Shown here piece after piece: positions 49,680 to 61,612 of a stretch of DNA of 64,000 nucleotides (within the stretch, counting starts at the first letter, position 1; each line of letters begins with the position of its first letter). The position numbers and the translations under genes were made by a program. Under the pieces are notes generated by a model. The model was not told the origin of the DNA, did no database searches, and worked only from the letters and a program-made list of their open reading frames with translations. The stretch lies in contig KV748184.1 in assembly GCA_001692895.1 (NCBI GenBank), positions 2,232,001 to 2,296,000 on the forward strand, written 5' to 3'. The DNA comes from Cenococcum geophilum 1.58. Its lineage: Eukaryota > Ascomycota > Dothideomycetes > Gloniales > Gloniaceae.

Positions 49680-50700
49680 ACACAGCAGCCGGCAAAGCAG
49701 CCGTAGGACTTTTAACTACCTCTAATAGTGAAACAGTTACTGTCTCGACCCCCTAGGCGGATCTTGCGGCAGCTAATGCTAAAATTAAACAGCTACGAGA
49801 ACTGCTTAAAACTAGAGACACCCCTGCATCTAGCAATAACTTATTAGACAGACTTGCTACGGTCCTTAAGGCCCTAGCCTAACGTACAGTATTAGCATTA
49901 TTGCGGTCCGCGAAGGTCGCAGACCCCCTATTGCTTACAGACGGAACCAACCCTATATTTAATAATTGGAAGCTTTAATTATAAGATAAGCTTAAAGTTA
50001 ATAAGGACCATTTCCCTACTACTCGAGCTAAGATGGCCTATGTCTTCGGCCGCACTAGCGAAGACGCCCAGACGCACCTACGTCCGCGATATGCTGCAGA
50101 CTTAGCAGACCCTTTCGTCTTAGAAGAAGAAATAATTGACTACCTGTCTTCCATTTATAAGGACCCCTTTAAGATACAGAATGCCCGCCTTAATTATAAA
50201 AGCCTAAACATAAAAACAACGGAGACCTTTTTAGCTTTTTAGACCTGCTTTCTATACCTAGCCGGCCAAGCCTAAATTCCCCATAAAGACCTACTGCCAG
50301 ACCTCTTTAACAAGCTTACCCTAGACCTACAGCGCGCCGTACTGCTAGTTTATACTACTGTATAGACGCTAAAGGTACTTATGGACTACTGTCTAGCTAT
50401 TAACTAAGGCCTCCGTTAAATTAAGGCATAAGCTAAGCGGTATAAAGCCAGAAACTCTTCTAACCAGACCACAAGTACTATAAGAACGGCCCATAGTGCC
50501 CTGGCACAATCTGCAACTCCTACAGTACTAGCCGTACAACCCACCGTTAATCTAGCAGCTAGCCGTATAGCCAGCCCTGCCGCGGGCCTAGCGTTTACTC
50601 GGCCTACCTATAGCGACCCCTATAGATAGGCTCTTAGCAACTAAGGGGCTTGCTTCTTATATAGTTAGAAGGACCATTTTATAAAAGACTGCCTAATAAA
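49680..50700 (+). pseudogene. Gag of chromodomain Gypsy
   Basis: Capsid-like Gypsy gag. It has LLTDGTNPIFNNWKL, then from 50033 an undamaged stretch, MAYVFGRTSEDAQTHLRPRY, continuing to a stop at 50240. After that come FLYLAGQA-stop-IPHKDLLPDL and DLQRAVLLVYTTV. A zinc knuckle, C-x2-Y-x4-H-x4-C (about 50650-50691), has its second Cys turned to Tyr (TGT to TAT), the RIP-expected change. Other stops sit at Gln/Trp positions. Confidence 0.88.
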
Positions 50701-50869
50701 GGTAAAAGTAGACGAGGTTCTGCTAATCTAGGAGGATAGTATAGAGTTGGAAAAAGAGGAACCCTAGAGAAAGACTCCTCTCTAGGGTTGAAAGGGATTA
50801 ATATATTATATATTAATCTAGGTCGGCTAATTAGTAGAAGAAGCTGTACTATCCCTTATACTTTATTCC

Positions 50870-53800
50870 GCAATGGATATTAAGTTTTAACCTCTGCTTT
50901 AGCTAACTTTAGAGCGAATGCCTTTGCCTTAATAGACACCTAGTATGCCGTAAAGTTGGCTAACTTTTTAAACGCACCCCTTAAAGAACTACCTAAACTA
51001 ATTCCTATTCGCGGGTATAACGGATAGATAGGGCCACCTATTATAACTATCTTATAGATTTACCTTTATGTTGACGGACAAAGGCAGTATAATGTCCCCT
51101 TTCTTATTACGGACCTAGGAAGCCACGATATAATCTTAGGGAGAAAATAGCTGGCCTATTTAGGCTTATAGCTTAACGTACGGGGTAGACAGCTAATCTA
51201 GCCTAAAACCCTACCCCTAACCCCTTCCTTTATAAAAGAAATTAGTATTATAATAGAAAACCTTATACGACCCTAGATCAATACTATTTACTAGGCTAAT
51301 GCTATGCGTAGGGACTAGGCCTTTAAGAAAGATATATAGCTTAATCCGTAACGGATCTATATATTACGCCGACCCTAGACTATCTATATTACGCCACCCG
51401 CACTAGAGACCTAGGAAGTTAATAGTAACCTACCTAAGTTTCCTATAGAGAACTTAGGCCCTATATAGCTATAAAGGAAGGCTAGGAATACCGGACGTTA
51501 TACTAAACTAATAGACTAGAAGGATAACTTACGGAAAATAGAATGTAAGCTAAGGAAGATTATAAACCCTATACCGCAAAATACGGCCTAATAAAAGCCC
51601 GTAAAGAAACCTACGGACCTCCTACCAGTTAATATCTGCTGCATTAGTGCCGTAGGATTCTACCAGAACTTGGTCTAACCTAATACTGTTACTTTTACGA
51701 CTAGCTTATACGAAATTAATCGAATAATTAAGGAAAAGGAAAGTAAGCTTAGTGGATAGGGAAATGAGCTTATGGACGAGGAGCTAGTAGAACAAAAACT
51801 ACCCCATTAACACTGGAAATTTAAGGACGTATTCTCCAAGGTAGCGTCCAATATACTCCTACCTCACTAACCGTACGACTATAAGATTGAGATTAAGCCA
51901 GATAAAGAAAACACCCTTAGCTTTAGCCCCCTTTACTAGTAGTCTACTGCTAAATTATAGGCTATAAAGTAGTACCTTATTGATAACCTAGATAAAGGCT
52001 TTATTAAGCCTAGCTAAGCCCCTTTTAACTTACCTATTCTCTTTACTAAAAAGCCAAATGGAGGACTTCGTTTCTATATTGACTACTATAAGCTAAATAA
52101 TATAACCCGCAAGGACCGCTATCTACTACCCTTACTTAATAAGACTCTAGCCTAAATAAGTAGAGCTAAGGTCTTTATAAAGCTTAATATCCACTAGGCC
52201 TTCTACCGAATTAGGATAAACCCTAGGTCTGAGGATTTTACTATATTTTAGATTTGTTACGGAACGTATAAATATAAGGTACTTCCTTTTAGACTGACTA
52301 ACGGACTGGCTATGTACTAGCGGTATATAAACGATATACTCTTTAACTACCTTAACGACTTCTGTACGGCCTACCTAGATAATATTATAATCTACTTTAA
52401 GAATAAGCTGGAATATAAGGAGCACGTCTATAAAGTCCTATAACGGCTCCGTAAGGCTAGCCTCTAGGTTAATATTAAGATGTTAGAGTTTAGTATTAAG
52501 TATATAAAGTACCTAGGGTTTATTATTAGTATGGATAGAATTGAGACTAACCCAGAGAAAACGGCCGTAATTACCTAGTGGGCACCCCCACGGACCATAA
52601 AGGGGGTATAATCATTCTTAGGTTTCTGTAACTTCTACTAACGCTTTATTAAGGACTATAGTAAGATTACTAGGCCTCTTAACCGCCTTACCTAAAAAGA
52701 CTAGCCCTTCTACTTTAACGCTATATGTAAGCAGGCCTTTAACAAGCTTAAAAAACGGCTAGTCTTAGCCCTACTACTCGCCCACTTTAACCCTAAACGG
52801 CCCTTAATGCTAGAAACTAATGCCTTAGATAGCGTAATAGCTGGTGTTTTCTCCTAGAAGCAACCGGACGGAGAATAGCACCCTATTATATACTATTTAA
52901 AGACTATAATAGACGCTAAGCTAAACTACCCCATCTATAATAAAGAAATGCTGGCTATTATCTTTAGCTTCTAGTACTAGCAAGCATAGTTAGAAGGGAC
53001 CCCTAAACCTATCTAGGTAGTTTTAGATTACTAGGCCTTAGAATATTTTATAACAATAAAGGCCCTTATAGCCCGGCAGGCTTAATAGGCGGATATCCTA
53101 TCTTAGTTTAACTTCTTAATTATATATAGGCTAGGCGCTATAAACCGTACGGACGCCCTTATAAGGCGTAGATAAGACCTAGACAACTAAGTGGCTGTAA
53201 AGATCTTATTACGGACCTAAACGCTACTATAACTAGAATGCCTTAACCCCCGGATATAGATAGAACTAAGTACGGACTCTTTAGATACCGAGATATATCC
53301 TATTAACTCCATAGAACTTAACCTTATTAATAAACTGCTATAGATAAACCGTACAGCCCCATCTCTATAAGAGTACCGTAAAAAAATAAAGGACATTACT
53401 AGCCTATAGTCCCTTAAAAATGGACTGCTTAAGTACTATAAACGGCTAGTAGTAGTAGAGGAACAGAACTTACGGACTTAGCTTATTGCCGAAGCACATG
53501 CCTAGGTTTCTACGGCCTACTTTAGAAAAAATAAGACCTGTAGGATTATTAGCAACCGCTACTACTGGCCTAGAATAGTTATAGATATTAACCGCTATGT
53601 ACGGAACTGTAATAACTATTATAGGTCTATAATTCCACAAGATAAGACCCTAGGACTATTAAAGCCACTCCTGATACCAGAACGCCCCTAACAGTATATC
53701 TCTATAGACTTCTATAAGCTGCCTCTAGACCGTGACGGATATAATATAGTTATAATTCTAGTTAACCGCTTTAGCAAGCGCCCGTTCTTAATTCCCTGTT

Positions 53801-54855
53801 ATAAAAATATTAATGCTAAAGAGGCGGCCCGACTATATATCCACTACGTTTATAGAATTTACGGACTACTAAATACTATTATATCCGATCGCGGGCCGTA
53901 GTTTATATCGGCCTTTTAGAACGAGTTTACCCGGATCTTAGGTATTAGGCTAAAGCTTTCTACGGCCTACTACCCCTAGACAGACGGTTAGACGAAGATT
54001 ATAAATTAATACTTAGACTAGAGACTCCGGCCCTTTATTAACTACTTCTAGGATAACTAAGGCGAACTATTACCCCTAATAAACTACGCCCAGGCGACCC
54101 TACCCTATAACTCTATAGGATTCGCACCTATTTAGTTAGAAATGGGTTATTTACCCTATATAAGCTTTAATTGGGAAAAACCAGAAGGACCCCAGACTGT
54201 ATATAAAAAGCTATCTTATAAGGAAGCCTAGCAGTACGCTAAGCGCTTAGAAGAAGCCTAAAAAGTAGCCTATATAAACCTAAAAAAGGCCTAAAAATTA
54301 ATGGAATAACAGGCAAATAAGTATAGACGCGAGCCGGACTTTACCGTAGGCGATATAGTCTAGGTTACGATAAAGAATTAAAAAACAGAATGGCCTAGCT
54401 GTAAGCTAGACTATAAGATAGCAGGACTATATAAGATTCTTAATAAAGTAGGCAACTTATATAAGGTTAAACTTCTAGATTCAATTAAGGTCTACCCTAT
54501 CTTCTCGCCAGATAAGCTACGAAAGGCTATAAATAACCCATTGCCCGGATAAAAGAACGAACCGCCCCTGCCGATTTAAGTTAATAGCGATAACGAATAG
54601 GAAATTAAAGAAATACTAGCCTATAAACTTATAAGGGGAACGCTAAAGTATTGTGTTAGCTGGAAAGGATACGACCTAGACCCTACTTAGTACCCTGTAT
54701 AGAACTTTATAGGTAGTTCCTATAAGCTTTAGGAGTTCTATAGCCGTTACCCCAATAAACCTAGACCGCTAAAGTACCTAGATGAATGGATAAAATGCTA
54801 GTATAATAAAGACGATAAGCTACCGGAAGAGCATAAAGATAAGAATGCCCTATAA
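50870..54855 (+). pseudogene. Pol of chromodomain Gypsy (PR-RT-RH-IN-CHD)
   Basis: Protease region about 50900-51180 (ANAFALIDT, then DIILGRK-stop-LAYLGL); the DSG triad itself is not readable. RT spans about 52040-52640 with a YLDN box (52374-52385) where YLDD is expected. RNase H lies about 52790-53100. Integrase runs about 53480-54130, with an H-H-C-C-like start and IISDRGP and YYP-stop-TDG blocks. A chromodomain, VSWKGYDLDPT-stop-YPV, ends with DEWIKC (about 54650-54800). Stops are RIP-type. Confidence 0.9.
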
Positions 54856-54909
54856 GTGTAATACGGACGTATAAAGCCTAAGGGCAGGCTTTCTCGGAGG
54901 GGGGGGTAA

Positions 54910-55121
54910 TGTTACGGCACTAGCAAACTGCCGCAGATTGCCGTCACGTGATGGCAAAGTGCGGTCACGTGACCGGAGGATTGTATATAACTTTGAGCAG
55001 TGCTTCCGTTCTTCCCCTTTCCTTTCTCTAGCTTTGGATCCTCGTTTATAGACAATCCAATCGTATAGGCCTACGCGTCTCTCTTGCCGTGTCCGTGCCT
55101 CGATTGACCGAGTCGCTAACA
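54910..55121 (+). repeat. Right LTR of chromodomain Gypsy
   Basis: 212 bp, TGTTACGGCAC...GAGTCGCTAACA. It retains CpA/TpG at sites changed in the left LTR. A minus-strand ORF (54850-55122) overlapping it is accidental. Confidence 0.92.
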
Positions 55122-56130
55122 CCTAAGCTTTTTAGCGTTAAGAGTTATATAACTATTAATTAGACTAAGGCTATATAGAAAAAATAGTATATGGCGCTTT
55201 ATACTAAGCGCCTAAAGATATAAACTAAGTAGATAGGTAAAACTATTTACGGAGTTCTAGGCAAACCCTAAGAGGAATATAAAAGTAACTATAACTATAT
55301 ATCCGCCATATGGATTCCAACTATATTCCTCTCTATTTAATATAGATATCCCCTTAATAAGCTAGAATAGTAGCGGACCGTACTACTAAATAAACTTGGC
55401 TATATTTTTAAGGTTAAGATCCTAAAACTCTATATCTAGAGTCTATATATTAAAGGGGCCGCGTTATAATTATAGTTGGCAAAACTCTTTCTAGATATAG
55501 TAGATAGTATAGATTACTAGCTTTATATAAATATTAGCCCTATTAATAAGTTCTTTTTATATTTTCTCATCCTCTAGTAAAGTAATAAGTAAGTCCCCTA
55601 CTTTCTTCTTCTTTCTATTACCTTTATGCCCGTTCTCACTTTCTAAAAACTTAAAGACTAGCCTATAAAAAGACTAGCCCTATTAATATAGAAGGTCACT
55701 AATAATGTTAACCTTCTTTTTCTTTAATATCTTTATCTAACTAGTAAATAGAATATCTGCTAGTTACAAATAGGGCTAGTAGCATAGGCGTTTAGCGTTA
55801 GTGTTTACTACGTAGCTCGGTAATGCAGAGGTAGAATTAAAGCCTCTACGGCAACGAATTCCTCTTAATGTCGCGCGTGTATAAGGAGCTAAAGATCTTA
55901 TAACTTATAGAGTAGGCTTTTCTCTATAATTTAGTGTAATTTTTATATTAATAGGTATTATAGGAGGGTAGAACAATTTTATTAAAGTTAATAAGGTCTT
56001 CTTATATAAACTATATTTAGGTTTTCCCATAAATCTCGCTAAAGTCTTTTAGACTACGAAAACAATTGCCGTCCTAAATCAGCTTAGCGGACGGTGCGGA
56101 TATTCCTATATCCGCATAATTAATTTCTTA

Positions 56131-56255
56131 CGGTAGTGCATGCCCAAAGTTATATTACACCGCCCTCGCTCTTAGGGATTATTTTATATAAGCAGAATGA
56201 TTTGGTTAGTAGCAGAATAAAGGCGGTATAATATAACTTTAGGTATGCACTACCG
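56131..56255. mobile_element. 125-bp TA-flanked MITE
   Basis: Inverted arms of about 34 bp, starting CGGTAGTGCATGCCCAAAGT at the left and ending GGTATGCACTACCG at the right, around a 57-bp loop. TA lies at 56129-56130 and 56256-56257. No coding capacity. It resembles Tc1/mariner MITEs. Confidence 0.75.
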
Positions 56256-56396
56256 TAGTCTAAGCTTCTGATTACCTCAGCAAGCTCAGACCGTAGAATT
56301 AATTAGCGGATATCGCTAACTCTATAGTCTAAGAGACTTTTATAAACTTTATTAAGCGACGCGACTTGTTTTATATATAGAGCAGTTACCTTCTTT

Positions 56397-56700
56397 AACA
56401 AAATTGTTAAGGCTACCTACGTAAGGTCTAGGGCTGTATATAGGCTTAAAATAATTGCAAGAACTAGCTCTATAATTAATTAACTTTTGGGCCTTATATA
56501 TACACCTATTATAACACCCGTTGCGACGTCTATTGCGACGTCCGTCTGTTACCCAAATTTGTATAGGGATATATATAATCTTTAACAAAGTTAATAAAGC
56601 TACCTACGTAAGGCTTAGGGCTGCATATAGGCTTAAAATAATCGCAAGAACTAGCTTTATAATTAATTAACTTTTAGGCTTTATATATATACCCATTACG
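56397..56700. repeat. Direct repeat, ~115 bp, 188-bp period
   Basis: 56397-56516 and 56585-56700 are the same sequence (GGCTACCTACGTAAGGTCTA against AGCTACCTACGTAAGGCTTA, and onward), about 90% alike. The differences are largely CpA/TpA-type. Confidence 0.85.
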
Positions 56701-56793
56701 ACATTATAACTAAGTCTATAAGCCTGACGTCCTTAATAACCGGTTTTTTTTATTAGCGAAAATGATCTTAACTTTGGGCAGCCGCGGGCTGGT

Positions 56794-58165
56794 TATTAGC
56801 GACTTAGTTAATTAAGGCACGAGCACGACAAAAGGGACGCGCAAGCCTATACGAATGGTAGTTTATAAACGAGAATCTAAAGCTAGGGAAAGGAAAGAAG
56901 AAGAGCAGCGCCGCTTAATGTTTTATAAGATCTTCGCGTTATATAACTGTAATATGCGGCAATCTATGGCAACTTGCCTGTGCAAAGTTCTGCCAAGTTC
57001 TACCAGTGCCGTAATATTACCCCCCCCCCCCTTAGTAAAGCCTGCCCTTAGGCTTTATATATCTATATTACTTCTATAGGGCGTTTTTATCTTTATATTC
57101 TTCTAGTAGCCTATTATCTTTGCTATATTAGCACTCTATTTACTTATCTAGGTACTTTAGGGGTCCTAGTTTATTAGGGTAACGGCTATAGAATTCTTAA
57201 AGCTTATAGGGACTGCTAATAAAGTTCTATATAGGGTACTAAGTAGGATTTAAGTTATAGCCTTTTTAACTAATACGGTATTTTAGCGTTCTCCTTACTA
57301 GTTTATAGGCTAGTATTTCTTTAATTTCCTATTTATTATTACTATTAACTTAAATTAGTAGGGGTGGTTTATTCTTTTATTTAGGTAGTAGGTTGTCTAT
57401 AGCTTTACGTAGCTTATCTAGTAAAAAAACGGAGTAAACCTTTATTAAATCTAGGAGCTTTACCTTATATAAGTTGCCCCTCTTCTTAAGGACCTTATAC
57501 GGTCCTGCTATTTAATAGTCTAGCTTATAGCTAGGTCGTCCTATCTTTTAGTTCTTTATTATAACCTAGACTATATTACCTACGGTAAAGTTAGGCTCGC
57601 GCCTATACTTATTTATCTACTATTCTATTAATTTTTAAGCCTTTTCTAAATTTACGCGGGCTACCATCTAAGCTTCTTTTAAGCGCTTAGTGTACTACTA
57701 GGCTTCCTTATAAGATAGTTTTTTTTATATATAGTCTAGGGTCCTTCTAGTCTTTTCTAGTTAAAGCTAGTATAGGGTAAGTAGCCTATTTCTAGTTAAA
57801 TAGGGGCAAATCCAGTAGAGTTATAGGGTAGAGTTGCTTAGGTATAGTCTATAAGGGGTAGCAGTTTAGCCTAGTTATTTTAGAAGTAGTTAATAAAGGG
57901 CCGGAGCCTCTAATTTAGGTATTAGTTTATAATCTCCGTCTAACTATCTATTTAGGGGTAATATACTATAAAAAGCTTTAGCTTAATACCTAGAATCTAG
58001 GTAAACTTATTCTAAAAGGCTAATATAAACTATAGCTTATAATTAGAGATAATAGTATTTAGTAGTCTATAAATTTGGTAGATATAGTAGATATATAGTT
58101 AAGCTGCCTCTTTAGTATTAATATTTTTGTAATAGGGAATTAAGAACGGGCGCTTACTAAAGCAG
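56794..58165 (-). mobile_element. Second chromodomain Gypsy copy, 5'-truncated by a nested insertion
   Basis: The LTR at 56794-57016 (223 bp, reversed relative to 54910-55121) is followed by a C-tract that mirrors the polypurine tract, then the reverse complement of pol 3' coding DNA. It stops at 58165 inside the integrase (a reversed RFSKRPFLIPC tract at about 58125-58165), where another Gypsy element begins. The remainder is not found in this window. Confidence 0.85.
57060..58165 (-). pseudogene. Integrase C-terminus and chromodomain of second Gypsy copy
   Basis: Reverse complement aligns with 53770-54860 of the plus-strand copy: chromodomain near 57120-57300, integrase core leftover to 58165. 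Many TAA/TAG stops occur in the coding sense. Confidence 0.85.
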
Positions 58166-58649
58166 TTATTATAGGACGGGGGTAGTGGCTACAGAGCGTA
58201 TGTATTTAAGGAGTCTATAAGACGTTACGCGATTAATTATAAGGGTTAAAGGCGTAGGGAGGTAATATACCTACGTGTAGCTAATATAAGCTATATATAA
58301 GGTGTATGTAAGAGCACGGGGCTCTCCTATAGAGGCCCCTGCGGTAGAGTTTTATAATACTACCCCCCCTCCTATAAAGGCGGAGCTCTGGCAACGCTGT
58401 GGTTATTATATATATATATAAAAGGGACACTTAAGGTATAAAAAAGAAGAAAGGGGGGTATTGCTAAAGGCTTAAAATAATGTTATATAATAAGGCTTAG
58501 CATCTAAAAATCTAACTAGTTAGATAACTTTAACCGCCGGTTAAAGTTCCTAGATATCTTAATAATATTCCAGTTATACAATCGCACTTTACTACAATCT
58601 AACGGCAATTTAATAGTAATTTACCCTTATATGGTAATATATAACAGTT

Positions 58650-59534
58650 TAACTCTATAAGGGCTTATATAAAGGATTAGGTATAAAATCTTTACTTAAG
58701 CCTAGTTTCTATAGGTTCGCGTAATAAAAGTTGCTAATTAGATTATTTACATTTTAAAAGTCTTCCTATAGTTACTATTCTGGCTAATTTATACCAAATC
58801 CTATATATATAGCTCTATAGTAGAGCCGTTGTCCTCTACCTTTACTAAAGTATTTAGAGTTAATGATTTATTTAACAGTCTACTCCTTATAGTTCTTATC
58901 TTCGTTCTTATCTTAGATTAATACTAGTAGGGGTTTAGGCTATATCTGCCCTAGTAAGGGGTTAGGCTAATAGAGGTGTAGTAGCTATAGGTAAAATATA
59001 GGCTATATCCCGTAGGTAGCTAGGGTAGGTATAAGTTCTAGCTTATATACGGCTCCTCTATTAATAACTTGTTTAATTAGATAAGGGCTAAGGTTTTTAT
59101 AATTAAGTAACTTTATAGGCCTCTACGTAAAGATATTATATATACTTAGCTATACCTAGTTGCTAACACGTATCTCCAATAGTGGCGTTTTATAACGGTT
59201 AGTAAAGTAGGCCTACTTTACTTAAGCCTAGGCCATTTCTCCCTTATAGTAGTTAAGTAGATTTTTTATATAGTCTGTATACTAGTTAGTAAGTAGTATT
59301 TTAAGGTGTTTTCTATATAGCAGTTTCTTATTAATAGGTTCTAGTAGCTTTATGCTAGATTAGGGGTAATAACCCTTATTCACAAAGAACGGGGTAAGTC
59401 CTATAGTGGTTAAGACGTAATTATTTGCTATAAATTTACCTAGTAGGAGGTAATTTACCTAGTTATCTTAACTATAGGCAACTACCTATTATAGGTACGC
59501 TTTTATACTAGCATTAGCGTTTTCTAGTTACCTA
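58650..59534 (-). pseudogene. Integrase C-terminus and chromodomain of third Gypsy type
   Basis: Minus-strand tracts: ENANASIKAYL (about 59500-59530), DN-stop-VNYLLLGKFIANN, FFVNKGYYP, a VYKLELIP chain near 59050, and a chromodomain-like KYFSKGRGQRLYYRAI...FGIN segment near 58780-58860. RIP-type stops. Confidence 0.78.
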
Positions 59535-59599
59535 CATCGGGAAAATATTCGCAGGATGAGATTCAAGTAGACTTTGGTTTTCGCGTTTCGCGTAATTGA

Positions 59600-59785
59600 C
59601 ATGCAATTTAACCAACTCGACACGCAATTGACCAACTTGACACGCAATTGACGCAATTGGACTAACTTAATATGCAATTAACTAACTTAACACGCAATTA
59701 GACCAACTTAATATGCAATTAACCAACTTAACACGCAATTTAACTAATATAACACGCAATTGACACGCAATTAACTAACTTGACA
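59600..59785. repeat. ~20-bp array at left of element B
   Basis: Units of the type CAACTTGACACGCAATTGAC with RIP-like variants (CAACTTAATATGCAATTAAC). Not seen in element A. Confidence 0.88.
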
Positions 59786-59919
59786 TATTTAAAAGTTAAA
59801 TAATACGCAGTTAACCTATTTAATAACTTTAAAAGCTAACTGTATATTCCTTGACATACAATTAAGGTAAAGTTATATGCTAATTACGCAATCTTATATA
59901 ATCTTACATAGTCTTATTA

Positions 59920-60325
59920 CTTAGAGGCTCTGCACGAGGCTCTACATAAGGCTCTACACGAAGCTCTGCACAAAGCTCTACACGAAGCTCTGCACGAAGC
60001 TCTGCACGAAGCTCTGCACGAAGCTCTGCACGAAGCTCTGCACGAAGCTCTGCACAAAGCTCTGCATGAAGCTCTACACGAAGCTTTGCATAAGGCTCTA
60101 CACGAGGCTCTACACGAAGCTTTGCATAAGGCTCTACACGAGGCTCTACACGAAGCTCTGCGCATAGAGGTTCTGCACGAAGCTCTGCGCATAGAGGATC
60201 TGCACGAAGCTCTGCGTACAGAGGCTCTGCACGAGGCTCTGCGCGAAGCTCTGCGTACGGAGGCTCTACGCGAAGCTCTGCGTGAAGCTCTGCGTACAGA
60301 GGCTCTACACGAAGCTCTGCATCGG
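59920..60325. repeat. 12-bp minisatellite in element B
   Basis: About 33 units of GCTCTGCACGAA-type repeat, with GCGCATAGAGG/GCGTACAGAGG spacers toward the right. Less AT-biased than in element A. Confidence 0.95.
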
Positions 60326-60444
60326 GTCCCCGCTATATTCCCGATAGCCTCTACACGTGCCTCTGCCCTATGTAGCCACCTTATTTTTTTTACCCTTTTT
60401 TCCTTACATCCTCCCTACCTAGGGAGGCACCAGAACGGCAGCCA

Positions 60445-60855
60445 GCAGAGGACCGTCGCTAGAACTAGACGACGACCGTTTAAATAACCAGCTAGCAAAC
60501 ACCACAAATGATTTAATTAATCAATTAATCGAATTAAACTAGAGCTTTAATATTGGCCCGTCACCGAATCGAATTAAGGCCTCCTAGGGAGGCACCCTAG
60601 ACGACCACCGTTCGAATGTAATCAGGGCCTTTAATTGGGCCGACCCCTCCCCCAAATTAAATTATATACTAACATAGGCAGGCAGGTAGGCAGGTAGGTA
60701 GGTAGGTAGAAAACAACCGTTGCCAGAACTAGACCACCGTCGCCAGAACTAGACCACTATTACTAGAACTAGACCACCGTCGCTAGAGCTAGATAACCGT
60801 CGCCAGAGCCAGACTACCGTCGCTAGAACCAGACCACCGTCGCTAGAGCCAGACG
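60445..60855. repeat. ~20-bp minisatellite in element B
   Basis: ACCGTCGCCAGAACTAGACC-type units, some in an interrupted cluster (60445-60480) and a continuous run (60715-60855). Confidence 0.88.
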
Positions 60856-60904
60856 ATAATGACTAGCCAGCGAACACTATAAACGATTTAATCGATCGAT
60901 TGAA

Positions 60905-61315
60905 TTAAGGCAGTATAGATAGGTAGGCACAAACAGGGAGATGCTGACGGGTAGGCAGATGTAGATAGGTAGGTAGATACAGACAGGTAGGCAGATATAG
61001 ACAGGTAAGTAGATGTAGATAGGTAAGCAGATGCAGATAGGCAAGTAGATGCAGATAGGTAGGTAGATACTGACGGGTAGGCAGATATAGATAGGTAGGC
61101 AGATATAAATAGGTAGGCGATGCAGACAGGTAGGCGATGCAGATAGGTAGGCGATGCAGATAGGTAGGCGATGTAGATAGGTAGGCGATGCAGACAGGTA
61201 GGCGATGTAGATAGGTAGGCAATGCAGATAGGTAGGCGATGTAGACAGGTAGGCGATGTAGGCAGGTAGGTAGATCGGCAGGTAGGTAAGTCAATAGGTA
61301 GATAGGTAGAAGAGA
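60905..61315. repeat. GATAGGTAGGCAGATGTA-type minisatellite in element B
   Basis: Units of about 14-18 bp. The open minus-strand frame of 129 codons (Tyr/Leu/Pro-rich, YLHRLP repeats) results from the repeat period. Confidence 0.9.
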
Positions 61316-61612
61316 ACCATCGCTATATTATATTAAATTATCTAAAATAATAATATTTATTTTGCTAGCCTTATAAATAGCCTTAAAGTAGCTTTTATTT
61401 ATTTAAAAGAGGTAAATATAATTATAGTTGCTAAATGCGTAGATTGCTGGCAGGTTACGCGCAGGTTGCGCGCAGGCTGTATGCAGGTTGTGTGTCAAAA
61501 AAACACGATATAGGCTAGTCGGTCGAGTTGCTAAATGCCCTTAACTGCGCGCCAATTGCGTCAACCACTAACCATTGAGGCCATTGGTAGGGTACTATAT
61601 TTTCTCAATGTA

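Larger units (their letters stand above)
49244..55121 (+). mobile_element. Chromodomain Gypsy retrotransposon (5.9 kb)
   Basis: Two 212-bp LTRs (49244-49455, 54910-55121) and the target duplication CCTAA (49239-49243, 55122-55126). A polypurine tract (CGGAGGGGGGGGTAA, about 54896-54909) precedes the right LTR. Gag, protease, RT, RNase H, integrase and chromodomain follow in canonical order. A related minus-strand copy starts at 56794. Confidence 0.93.
55127..56793. other. Unidentified RIP-mutated relic, part 2
   Basis: Continues the relic interrupted by the Gypsy. No domain is recognised. It holds a MITE (56131-56255), nested inverted repeats (about 56045-56345) and a ~115-bp direct duplication (56397-56516 and 56585-56700). 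Confidence 0.45.
59535..61610. mobile_element. TIR element B filled with minisatellites
   Basis: Ends CATCGGGAAAATATT and, inverted, CATTGAGAAAATATA, with TA on both sides (59533-59534, 61611-61612). It shares with element A the 12-bp array, the following unique spacer (GGGTCCCCGCTATATTC, then a CTCTGCC region and a CCTCCCTACCTAGGGAGGCA stretch), the ~20-bp array and the GGTAGGCAGAT-type array, in the same order. Its left end has an additional ~20-bp array. It lies within the Gypsy integrase. Confidence 0.78.

Noticed and set aside
54850-57079. ORFs across Gypsy LTRs (54850-55122 minus, 56855-57079 plus)
   Set aside because: Both are the same LTR antisense frame; LTRs of this family do not encode proteins.
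59917-61294. ORFs of 91, 133 and 129 codons in element B
   Set aside because: Products of the tandem repeats; they begin or end arbitrarily in the arrays.
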